This document shows positions 24,696-32,131 of a stretch of 64,000 bases of DNA, piece by piece. A program made the position numbers and the translations under genes. Every line of letters starts with the position of its first letter. Within the stretch, counting starts at the first letter, position 1. A model generated the notes under the pieces. The model was not told the DNA's origin. It saw only the letters and a list, made by a program, of their open reading frames with translations, and did not search any database. This DNA is from Roseateles_B sp041912595 (lineage in GTDB: Bacteria; Pseudomonadota; Gammaproteobacteria; Burkholderiales; Burkholderiaceae_C), in NCBI GenBank assembly GCA_041912595.1, contig JAYRMR010000015.1, forward strand, positions 1 to 64,000. The letters run 5' to 3'.

Positions 24696-26567
24696 ATGGA
24701 TGGGATGGATGCGATGAAGTACTGGCAAAGCCTGAGGACGCGCCTGGCGGTGGCGGCCCTGCTGTGTCTGGCGCTGGGGGCGCTGCCCCTGGTGCGGGGG
24801 GAGCGTGACGCCGCCGACGCGCTGGCACGGGCGGAGCTGCAGGCGCAGGCCCTGCGGCTCGACAAGGGCTGGTGGGCGGTGATGGAGCTGGCGCAGCAGC
24901 GGCGCGCGGCCGCCCTGCAGCCGGAGGGCGCCGACGCCACGGCCGGCGCGGCGGCGGACGCGGCGCTGCACGAGGCCCTGCAGCGCCAGCGGGCGGCGCT
25001 CGCGGCCGTGCCGGGCCTGGCGGCGCTGGCTCCGGCGGCGGCGGCGCTCGAGCGGCAGTGGGGCGCGCAAGGCCCGGCCGCGTCCTCGCCCACGCCGCAG
25101 GCGCGGCTGCAGGCCTTCGACCTCTGGCTGCAGGCCCTGCAGCAGGAGGTGGACCGCCTCCATCTGGCGTCCGGCCTCTGGCAGGAGGCGGCGCCCGAGG
25201 TCCACTTCGGCGCCCAGGCGGCCATGCGGGAGGCGCCCCGCGCCGCCGAGGCCCTGAGCCAGCTGCGCGACTTCAGCCGCGCGGCGCTGGTGGACGACGT
25301 CGCGGCGATGGCGGCGGCGCAGACGCGCTATGCCGAGCACGGCCAGGCCATGGAGTCCCTGCTGCAGCGCCTGCCGCAGGGGGCCGAACTGGCGGAGGCG
25401 CTGCACGGGCAGCGGCTGGCCTTGCAGTCCACGCTGCAGCAGGCGGCGGCCGATCCCTCCTTCCCGCTGGATCAGCTCGTGAGCCAGCTGGAGGCCGCGC
25501 GGGCCCAGCAGCTGGCACTCAGTCAGCGCCTGCGGGACCAGGTGCAGGCCTCGCTGCAGGCCCAGGAATCGGTCCGGCGCGTGGCGCGCTGGCAGCAGCT
25601 CGCCCTCATGCTGGGACTGCTCGCCGCGGCGGTCGCCCTGATGGCCTGGACCCTGCGCAGCGTGCTGCAGGGCCTGCGCGAGGCCGAGGCGGTGGCGCGG
25701 CGCATTGCCGAGGGCGACCTCTCGGTGCAGGTGCCGCTCGACCGCCCGCTGGAGCTGGCCCGCCTGCTCGCCGGCATCGAGGCCATGCGCCAGCGCCTGC
25801 AGGGCATGGTCCAGGGCATGGGCGAGGTGGCGGCCGGCATCCAGGCCGCCGCCAGCGAGATCGCGCAGGGCAACGAGGACCTGGGTGAGCGCACCGAGCA
25901 GGCCTCGTCGAGCCTGCAGCAGACGAGTGCGTCCATGGAGACGCTGTCCGCGGCGGTGAACGGCACGGCGGGCCTGGCGGAGCAGGCCTCGCAGGTGGCC
26001 CGGGCCGCCAGCGCCGTGGCGGCGAACGGTGACCAGGCTGTCCAGGAGGTGATCCGCAACATGCAGGCGCTGCACCAGGCGTCCGGGCAGATCGGCAGCA
26101 TCAGCGAGCTGATCGGCGGCATCGCCTTCCAGACCAATCTGCTGGCGCTGAATGCGGCCGTCGAGGCGGCGCGGGCCGGCGAGCAGGGGCGCGGCTTCTC
26201 GGTCGTCGCGGCCGAGGTTCGCGGCCTGGCCCAGCGCTGCTCGGGCGCGGCGGCGGAAATCCAGCAGCTCACCCGCAGTTCGGTCGAACGCATGGGCAAG
26301 GGCGCCGAGCTGGCGCGCGGGGCGGGCGGGATGATGCAGCAGATGCTGGCCAGCGCGCGCGAGGTCTGCGCCGTGGTCGAGCAGATCGAGGGACGGTCCG
26401 CCCATCAGCGGCGGGACATCGGCGCGCTGACGCAGGCGGTGCAGGGCGTGGATCTGCTGACTCAGCAGAACGCGACGCTGGTGGAGCAGTCGCGCGCCGC
26501 CGCTACCGGGCTGCGCGAGCAATCCGACAGGCTAGCCGGTCAGATAGCTCGCTTTCTCCTGGCTTGA
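24696..26567 (+). CDS. Methyl-accepting chemotaxis protein
   Basis: This 623-residue chemoreceptor has an N-terminal membrane helix, an Ala/Gln-rich helical periplasmic sensor region and a second membrane helix near residues 300-322 (LALMLGLLAAAVALMAW). A HAMP domain and a cytoplasmic signalling domain follow. The hairpin tip AFQTNLLALNAAVEAARAGEQGRGF is conserved, so it should couple to CheA/CheW. Three in-frame ATGs lie close together (24696, 24705, 24714); the first is used here and the last, MKYWQSL, is equally possible. Its 3' end overlaps the convergent DUF4124-like gene by 65 bp. The ligand is unknown. Confidence 0.92.
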   Translation: MDGMDAMKYWQSLRTRLAVAALLCLALGALPLVRGERDAADALARAELQAQALRLDKGWWAVMELAQQRRAAALQPEGADATAGAAADAALHEALQRQRAALAAVPGLAALAPAAAALERQWGAQGPAASSPTPQARLQAFDLWLQALQQEVDRLHLASGLWQEAAPEVHFGAQAAMREAPRAAEALSQLRDFSRAALVDDVAAMAAAQTRYAEHGQAMESLLQRLPQGAELAEALHGQRLALQSTLQQAAADPSFPLDQLVSQLEAARAQQLALSQRLRDQVQASLQAQESVRRVARWQQLALMLGLLAAAVALMAWTLRSVLQGLREAEAVARRIAEGDLSVQVPLDRPLELARLLAGIEAMRQRLQGMVQGMGEVAAGIQAAASEIAQGNEDLGERTEQASSSLQQTSASMETLSAAVNGTAGLAEQASQVARAASAVAANGDQAVQEVIRNMQALHQASGQIGSISELIGGIAFQTNLLALNAAVEAARAGEQGRGFSVVAAEVRGLAQRCSGAAAEIQQLTRSSVERMGKGAELARGAGGMMQQMLASAREVCAVVEQIEGRSAHQRRDIGALTQAVQGVDLLTQQNATLVEQSRAAATGLREQSDRLAGQIARFLLA

Positions 26568-27099
26568 ACAGGCTGCAGTAGTCGATCTTGCAGCGCCCGT
26601 TCACCATCTTTTGCTCGACGCGCTCGATGTCACGCTCGGCGTCCAGGCGAGCCGTCTCGAAGCTGTTCGGCCTTTGCGGGCTGCCCTTCGCCGCCGGCTG
26701 CGAGGGGTCATAGCCCATCTTGACCGAATTGCGTTCCTGGGCCATCGCGCCATTGCGGCGGCCCCAGGCCACTTCCAGCTGGGAGGCGAGGACGTCGCAG
26801 CGGGGCGAAGCCACGGCCTGCTGCCGCCTTTGGCGGACCGCCTCCCGCTCGGCGTTGCGGGCCGCCTGTTCCATCTGGGTCCGGTACTGGGACAGCGCCG
26901 CCTGGCCTTCTTCGACCTCGGAGGCGGACAGGGGTGGCGGCACTGCGAGCTGCTTGCCCTTTCCCGTCTCGCAAGGGCTGGCCTGGTAGCTGGTTTGCTG
27001 ACCCTGCTGGCACTTGTAGACCTGGGCGTGCACCGACGAGGCCAGGCATCCGCCTAGCGCGGCGGACAGCAGCCATCGAATGACAGGGACTCTCGGCAT
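26503..27099 (-). CDS. DUF4124-like exported protein
   Basis: This 198-residue protein has a signal peptide (residues about 1-25, ending SVHAQ). It starts its mature part with VYKCQQGQQTSYQASPC, the beta-hairpin pattern typical of DUF4124 proteins. The rest is Gln/Arg/Ala-rich and probably helical, followed by a Cys-containing end (GRCKIDYC). It is likely periplasmic and its function is unknown. The start at 27099 is set by the signal peptide. Its last 65 bp overlap the end of the chemoreceptor gene on the other strand. Confidence 0.7.
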   Translation of the reverse strand: MPRVPVIRWLLSAALGGCLASSVHAQVYKCQQGQQTSYQASPCETGKGKQLAVPPPLSASEVEEGQAALSQYRTQMEQAARNAEREAVRQRRQQAVASPRCDVLASQLEVAWGRRNGAMAQERNSVKMGYDPSQPAAKGSPQRPNSFETARLDAERDIERVEQKMVNGRCKIDYCSLFKPGESELSDRLACRIARAAR

Positions 27100-27209
27100 G
27101 GGCAGGGCATCGAGCGGAGGGATGCCGTGAGTATGCCGAGTGGCCACCCCGCCGGCCCGCCGGCGCGGGCCTCGGGGAGGGGCAGTCCGGGCGGTGATCG
27201 CCCCGGGGC

Positions 27210-27779
27210 TTACTGGCGGACGGCTTCGACCTGGATGATCAGCTTCACTTCCTTGGGGAAGCCCCAGGCCAGGCCGTAGTCGATGCCCCACTGGGTGCGG
27301 TCGATGGTGGTCTCGAAGTCGCCGCCGCAGACTTCACGCTTGAGCATCGGGCTCTGGTAGCAGTTGAAGTGCTTGGCCGTCAGGGTGACGGGGGCGGTCT
27401 TGTCCTTCAGGGTCAGCTGGCCGGCGACGGCGGTGATCTTGTCGCCGTCGAAGCTGAACTTGTCACCCACGAACTTGGCCTGGGGCCACTTGGCGCTGTT
27501 GAAGAAATCGTCGCCCTGCAGGTGCTTGTTCATGCCGTCCACGCCGGTGTTGACGGAGGCGATGTCGAAGGTGATCTGCACCTTGCCAGACTTGGCGGCG
27601 CGGTCCAGCTCCACGGTGCCTTCCTTCTTGTCGAAGCGGCCACGGTTGGTGGAGGTGCCGAAGTGCTGGATCTCGTAGGTCACGAAGGTGTGCGTGGGCT
27701 CGATCTGGTACTTGGCGGTCTCGGCGTGGGCCAGCACGCTGGCGGCCAGCAGGGCGGAGGCGATCAGGGTCTTCTTCAT
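27210..27779 (-). CDS. YceI family periplasmic protein (1)
   Basis: This 189-residue exported lipocalin-like protein of the YceI family binds a polyisoprenoid-type lipid in its beta-barrel. The signal peptide ends at LAHAE (about 19). YQIEPTHTFVTYEIQHFG and the later FDIASVNTG and FFNSAKWPQAKF are the family hallmarks. It is the third gene of the operon cytochrome b561 (28476-29015), second YceI (27841-28449) and this gene. YceI proteins are repeatedly found beside cytochrome b561, where a role in membrane redox or isoprenoid quinone handling is suspected. Confidence 0.93.
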   Translation of the reverse strand: MKKTLIASALLAASVLAHAETAKYQIEPTHTFVTYEIQHFGTSTNRGRFDKKEGTVELDRAAKSGKVQITFDIASVNTGVDGMNKHLQGDDFFNSAKWPQAKFVGDKFSFDGDKITAVAGQLTLKDKTAPVTLTAKHFNCYQSPMLKREVCGGDFETTIDRTQWGIDYGLAWGFPKEVKLIIQVEAVRQ

Positions 27780-27840
27780 GGCGTTCCTGTGGTTGAAGAG
27801 GTGAACAAGGAGGGAGTGAGGGAAGGGGCGCGGCGCGGGG

Positions 27841-28449
27841 TCAGAGTGGCGCCACGCCGGAAAACACGAGCTTGAGCTTGACGGTGACTTCGTTGGCGAC
27901 CATGGAGGTGTCGCTCCACTCGCCATCACCGATCTTGAAGTCCAGGCGCTTGAGCACGAAGCTGCCGGTGGCGGTGGTCAGGCCCTTGTCCTGCGCCAGG
28001 GCGATGGGCACGGTGATGTCGCGCTGCAGGCCCTTGAGCGAGAGCTTGCCGGCGACCTCGAAGCGGTTGCCGCCCAGCGGCTTGATGGCACTGCTGACGA
28101 AGCTGGCCTGGCCGAGCTTCTTGCTGTCGAACCACGCCGGCTTGGCCAGCTCGGCATCGAGCATGGGGTCGCCCAGCGTCACGCTGGCGAGGTCGATGGT
28201 GAACTGCACCTTGCCGGCCTCGGCCTTCTTCGGGTCGAAGCCCAGCTGAGCTTCAAAGCGCTTGAACTTGCCGTCCACCGGCACGCCCATCTGCTTGCTG
28301 ACGAAGCTCAGGTCGCTCTGGGCGGCCACGAGGGCGGGTGCCGCGGCTGCGGCCGGCGCTGCGGGCACTGCCTTGGGCTTCTGCGCCAGGGCCGGCGCGG
28401 CGATCAGGCCGAGGCTCAGCAGCAGCGCGGCGGTCAGGGAGGTCTTCAT
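27841..28449 (-). CDS. YceI family periplasmic protein (2)
   Basis: This 202-residue second YceI protein has a signal peptide ending ALAQ (about 23), then an Ala/Pro-rich linker before the barrel. The family pattern is looser than in its neighbour: LSFVSKQMGVPVDGKF, FTIDLASVTLG, WFDSKKLGQASF and a C-terminal VKLKLVF. It is translated from the same message as cytochrome b561 (26-bp gap) and the first YceI (61-bp gap). The two YceI copies are clearly diverged, so they may bind different lipids. Confidence 0.9.
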   Translation of the reverse strand: MKTSLTAALLLSLGLIAAPALAQKPKAVPAAPAAAAAPALVAAQSDLSFVSKQMGVPVDGKFKRFEAQLGFDPKKAEAGKVQFTIDLASVTLGDPMLDAELAKPAWFDSKKLGQASFVSSAIKPLGGNRFEVAGKLSLKGLQRDITVPIALAQDKGLTTATGSFVLKRLDFKIGDGEWSDTSMVANEVTVKLKLVFSGVAPL

Positions 28450-28475
28450 GGCGTCGTTCTCCAGGAGGTTCGGGG

Positions 28476-29015
28476 TCAGCGGCGGGCCGGCATCATGCGC
28501 AGCAGCAGGCCGTCCTTGTCGATCAGGTGATGCTTCAGGGCGGCACCGATATGGGCCAGGACCAGCAGGGCGAGGCCCCAGGCCAGCAGCTCGTGCAGCT
28601 CCTTCAGCTGGTGGGCCAGGGGCTTGTCCACCGGCACGAAGTCCGGCAGCGGCAGCACGCCGAACCACACGATGGGGAAGCCGGCCGCCGAGCTGTAGGC
28701 CCAGCCACTCAGCGGCACCGCGAAGAAGGCCGCATACAGCAGCAGGTGGACGGCATGCGCGGCGCGGGCCTGCCAGGCGGGCATGGGCAGGTCGGCCGGC
28801 GGGCGGTGGCCCAGGCGCCACAGGAGGCGCAGGGCCGACAGCGCGAGGATCGTCACGCCCGCCCACTTGTGCCAGTTGTAGAGCTTCAGCCGGGTGGGCG
28901 ACAGCGGCAGGTCGGACATGTACAGGCCGACGCCGAAGGCGCCGACGATGGCGACGGCCAGCAGCCAGTGCAGGGCGATGGCGGTGGCGGTGTAGCGCGG
29001 TGTCTGGGGGCTCAT
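28476..29015 (-). CDS. Cytochrome b561
   Basis: This 179-residue inner-membrane di-heme cytochrome b has four hydrophobic helices. The likely heme ligands are the His residues of ALHWLLAV (helix 1), NWHKWAG (helix 2), HAVHLLLYAAF (helix 3) and LHELLAWGLALLVLAHI (helix 4). It carries electrons from quinol to periplasmic acceptors; some relatives act as superoxide:quinone oxidoreductases. It is first in an operon with two YceI genes. An 11-bp tandem repeat lies 32 bp upstream of its start, and a CTTGA-GG-TCAAG palindrome sits further upstream in the divergent gap. Confidence 0.93.
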   Translation of the reverse strand: MSPQTPRYTATAIALHWLLAVAIVGAFGVGLYMSDLPLSPTRLKLYNWHKWAGVTILALSALRLLWRLGHRPPADLPMPAWQARAAHAVHLLLYAAFFAVPLSGWAYSSAAGFPIVWFGVLPLPDFVPVDKPLAHQLKELHELLAWGLALLVLAHIGAALKHHLIDKDGLLLRMMPARR

Positions 29016-29046
29016 GGCGGCTCCTGTCGGGTGGCCCGGCGGTGCC

Positions 29047-29100
29047 GGGGAATACACGGGGAATACACGGGGAATACACGGGGAATGCCCGGGGAATGGA
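29047..29100. repeat. Tandem repeat of an 11-bp unit
   Basis: Three perfect units of GGGGAATACAC are followed by one GGGGAATGCCC and a partial fifth unit. The array lies in the untranslated leader or promoter of cytochrome b561, where copy-number changes could alter expression. Confidence 0.9.
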
Positions 29101-29141
29101 CGAGAGTGTGGCGGCCGCGGACGGCCCCCGGTTTCATCTTG

Positions 29142-29153
29142 CTTGAGGTCAAG
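29142..29153. promoter_or_regulatory. Palindrome CTTGAGGTCAAG in b561/HD divergent gap
   Basis: This 5-bp inverted repeat with a 2-bp centre reads TTGACCTCAAG on the lower strand and so contains a -35-like TTGACC in the b561 direction. It resembles one half of a SoxR/MerR-type site; the other half is absent. Confidence 0.3.
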
Positions 29154-29276
29154 GTTCAGTGCATTTGAATGGAGGCATCCCCCGCCCTGACGAAGGTCAT
29201 GGGCCTGACATGTGGACCCCCGAGACTGACGGGCTCCGGGCGAGCTTCGCCTGCCGATCCCACAAGGAGAGCCCAG

Positions 29277-29852
29277 ATGGACCTGATCGCCCGCATCGAG
29301 GCCCTGTTCCTGCGCCGTGGCCGGGCCGAGTACGAGAGCGACGTGGCGCAGCCGGTGCCGGTGCTGGCCCACGCCCTGCAGTGCGCGCAGCTGGCGGAAT
29401 GGGCGCATGCCGACCACGAGCTGGTGGCGGCGTCGCTGCTGCATGACCTCGGCCAGCTGATCGACGCCGAGGCCGGCGCGCCGCTGCGCATCGAGTTCCA
29501 CGAGACCGCGGCGCTGTCCCTCCTCGCCCAGGGCTTCGGCCCCGGCGTGCTGGAGCCCATCCGGCTGCACGTGCAGGCCAAGCGTTACCTCGTGGCCACG
29601 GAGGCGGGCTACGAGGCCGGCCTGAGCCCGTCCTCCCGCCTGAGCCTGGAGCGCCAGGGCGGGCGGATGAATGCCGAGGAGCGCCTCCTCTTCCTCGCCC
29701 AGCCCTATGCCCGCGAGGCCCTGCAGCTGCGTCGCTGGGACGATCTGGCCCGCCAGCCCGGCAAGCGCACGCCGCCGCTGGCCTATTACCTGGACCTCCT
29801 TGCTGATCTGATGCGCGACATGCGCACACCTCCGCGGCTGGCCATCGCCTGA
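29277..29852 (+). CDS. HD-domain protein, PhnZ/MIOX-type diiron oxygenase-like
   Basis: This 191-residue HD-fold protein resembles the phosphonate-degradation HD oxygenases. The six diiron ligands known from PhnZ have counterparts with matching spacing: His32, His56, Asp57, His75, His98 and Asp155 or 156. The second-site His of the usual HDxGH is Gln60 (HDLGQ), and LHVQAKRYL with Lys102 matches the substrate-anion region. A mixed-valent diiron oxygenase is therefore more likely than a phosphohydrolase. No phn genes are nearby, so the substrate is open. A GGAGA ribosome-binding site precedes the ATG. It is divergent from cytochrome b561. Confidence 0.78.
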   Translation: MDLIARIEALFLRRGRAEYESDVAQPVPVLAHALQCAQLAEWAHADHELVAASLLHDLGQLIDAEAGAPLRIEFHETAALSLLAQGFGPGVLEPIRLHVQAKRYLVATEAGYEAGLSPSSRLSLERQGGRMNAEERLLFLAQPYAREALQLRRWDDLARQPGKRTPPLAYYLDLLADLMRDMRTPPRLAIA

Positions 29853-30283
29853 GCGCGGAAATTCCCACTTGAGGGGGATAGGTGCGCACAGGGTCGCCCC
29901 AGATACTGCATTCCGGATCGCGCGCTGCCTGGACCTCAGCGTCGTGATCGAGGGGAGGAGTGCTATGCCGGCTCACCAAAGCCCATCAGGGCGGCGGTGG
30001 TCGGCATAGTCATTTGGGGCCCCGGGTGTCATGCCTTCCGAGATCTGCCCCTGCTGCACCGGCCCCGCAACGGCCCCGCAAGGGCGCCGGCACCGGCTGT
30101 CCGGGGGCGTCTGCCACGTTCGGGCAGCGCACCCGGCGGTATAGTCGGCGCACTCCGCGCCCAGGTCCGTCCCATGACATCTCGCTCTTCGTTGTTGCGC
30201 TTGCCGGCTGCTGCTGCCGGAGGCCTTGCCGCGGGGCGACGGACCCGGCGCGAAGGCGATGCTGCCCGGGGCGAGGCCCGCCC
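29853..30283. other. 431-bp gap with a strong multi-stem hairpin
   Basis: No gene is supported here. The main feature is the hairpin at 29963-30009. A TATAGT hexamer at 30140-30145 preceded by GG could be the -10 box for the kinase operon, but no good -35 accompanies it. Confidence 0.5.
29963..30009. other. 47-nt structured hairpin
   Basis: The outer stem CTATGCCG (29963-29970) pairs with CGGCATAG (30002-30009). A middle stem CACC/GGTG and an inner stem GCCC/GGGC with an ATCA loop stack inside it, separated by small internal loops. No T-run follows. It may be a structured RNA element, a processed 3' end of the HD gene, or a mobile-element remnant. Confidence 0.55.
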
Positions 30284-32131
30284 ATGAGCCTCCTGGCCGG
30301 GCTGGCCGTGTGGACGGGCTGGCGAGCCTCGCCGCAGCCCGAACCGCGCGATGAGCCGCGGATCCTCATCCAGCAGGAGCTGCTGCGGCTGCTGGCCGAG
30401 CAGAGCCGGCGCATGCCCTATCCCGTGGGGCTCAGCGCCTTCTTCATGGCCCTGATGGCCGCGCTGCCCACCCGCTCCCCCTGGCCCGTGCTGTGGATGG
30501 TGGCCGTCCTGTCAACCCTGCTGCTGCGCCGCCATGTGCTCGGCCGCCTGCCGCAGCTGGAGCACTACCCCGTCTCGCAGCGCATGCAGTGGGCCGTGAT
30601 GCTGAGCCTGCTCAACGGCCTGGTGTTCTCGGTGGCGCTGGTGTTCGCGGCGAATCTCTCGGACTACGAGCGCATGGTGCAGACCATCATGCTGCTGGGC
30701 CTGTGCGCCGGCGCCGTGGCCAGCACCGCCGGCCACCTGCCGGTGTTCATGGCCTTCTCGGCGCCGGTGACGCTGGCCAACGGCCTGGCCTGGCTGACCG
30801 GCGGCGCGGGCGCCCATGCCACCGTCTGGCAGGACGCCGTGATGGGCGTGCTGATCCTGCTGTTCGGCTTCATGCTGCGCAACCTGGCGCGGGACAACTA
30901 CCGCGTGTTCTGCGACTCCGTCCTCATCCGCCAGCAGCAGGTCAAGAGCAACCAGCAGTTGCGCGCGGCGCTGCACCAGGCCGAGCAGGCGATGCAGGCC
31001 AAGACGCGCTTCCTCGCCTCGGCCAGCCACGACCTGCGCCAGCCCATGCACACGCTGACGCTGTTCGGCTCCGCGCTGCTGCGCCGCCGGCTGGACGACG
31101 ACAGCCTGGGCGTCGTGCGCAACATGAATCTCGCCATCGACGCGCTCTCGGGCCAGATGGACGCGCTGCTGGATATCTCCAAGCTCGACGCCGAGGTCGT
31201 GCCCGTGCACGCCAAGGTCTTCAACCTCGGCCACTGGCTGGGCCGGCTGCAGCAGGAGTTCCTGCCCAGCGCCCAGCGCAAGCGCCTGGAGCTGACACTG
31301 ATCTGCCCGATGAACGCCTACGTGGATTCGGACCCGCTGCTGCTGGAGCGTGTGGTGCGCAACCTGATCGACAACGCGATCAAGTACACGCAGGCCGGCC
31401 AGATCAGCATCGTGGCCGAGCGCCGGGGCGAGCTGTGGCAGGTGTCGGTGCGCGACACGGGCTGCGGCATCGCCGAGCAGGAGCAGCAGAAGGTCTTCGA
31501 TGAGTTCTACCAGATCGGCAACAAGGAGCGCGACCGCGCCAAGGGCCTGGGCCTCGGCCTGTCCATCGTCAGCCGCCTCGTCGACCTGCTGGACCTGCAC
31601 CTCAAGCTGGAGTCGACGCCGGGCGTCGGGTCCTGCTTCACGCTGAGCATCGAGGCCTCCGAGGACGGTCCGGACAGCCAGCTCGACGCCCCGGCGGACG
31701 GGCGCTCGCTGCGCGGGCTCAAGGTGCTGGTCGTGGACGACGAGGAGCTGGTCCGCAAGGCCATGTGCACGCTGCTGATCGAGCTGGGCTGCCTGGCCCG
31801 CTGCGCCGCGACGACCCGCGAGGCCGTGCTGCTGTGCATGCAGCAGGCGCCGGACCTGCTGCTCATCGACTACCGTCTGCGCGGCAGCGACGACGGGCTC
31901 TCCGCGGTGCGCTCGCTGCGCAACCTCGTGCCGGGCCTGCCGGCCCTGCTGATCAGCGGAGACACCGCCCCGCAACGCCTGCGCGACGCGCAGGCCGCGG
32001 GCCTGGACCTCCTGCACAAGCCCGTGCGCGCCGACCAACTCATGACCGCCATTCAGAGGGTCCTGGCCGACGCACCGCACGCCCCCAGCCCGGCCAGGGA
32101 GGCTGAAGATGCACGAGGAACCCTCGCCTGA
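30284..32131 (+). CDS. Hybrid histidine kinase/response regulator
   Basis: This 615-residue membrane-bound hybrid sensor has five or six hydrophobic segments (about 47-200) and no large periplasmic domain. The HisKA dimer helix FLASASHDLRQP carries His249. The HATPase shows LIDNAIKYT, DTGCGI and GLGLGLSIV, and a C-terminal receiver carries Asp529 in LLLIDYRL. The arrangement fits a self-contained sensor that passes phosphate to an unseen regulator. It overlaps the next gene by 23 bp and has a GAGG ribosome-binding site. It is the first gene of a coupled trio with the GMC-hydrolase fusion and the PhoD-like phosphatase, which may be in the pathway it senses. Confidence 0.92.
   Translation: MSLLAGLAVWTGWRASPQPEPRDEPRILIQQELLRLLAEQSRRMPYPVGLSAFFMALMAALPTRSPWPVLWMVAVLSTLLLRRHVLGRLPQLEHYPVSQRMQWAVMLSLLNGLVFSVALVFAANLSDYERMVQTIMLLGLCAGAVASTAGHLPVFMAFSAPVTLANGLAWLTGGAGAHATVWQDAVMGVLILLFGFMLRNLARDNYRVFCDSVLIRQQQVKSNQQLRAALHQAEQAMQAKTRFLASASHDLRQPMHTLTLFGSALLRRRLDDDSLGVVRNMNLAIDALSGQMDALLDISKLDAEVVPVHAKVFNLGHWLGRLQQEFLPSAQRKRLELTLICPMNAYVDSDPLLLERVVRNLIDNAIKYTQAGQISIVAERRGELWQVSVRDTGCGIAEQEQQKVFDEFYQIGNKERDRAKGLGLGLSIVSRLVDLLDLHLKLESTPGVGSCFTLSIEASEDGPDSQLDAPADGRSLRGLKVLVVDDEELVRKAMCTLLIELGCLARCAATTREAVLLCMQQAPDLLLIDYRLRGSDDGLSAVRSLRNLVPGLPALLISGDTAPQRLRDAQAAGLDLLHKPVRADQLMTAIQRVLADAPHAPSPAREAEDARGTLA

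Noticed and set aside
29997..30287. Small frame before the hybrid kinase
   Set aside because: Arg/Ala-rich, no ribosome-binding site or homology; probably untranslated leader.
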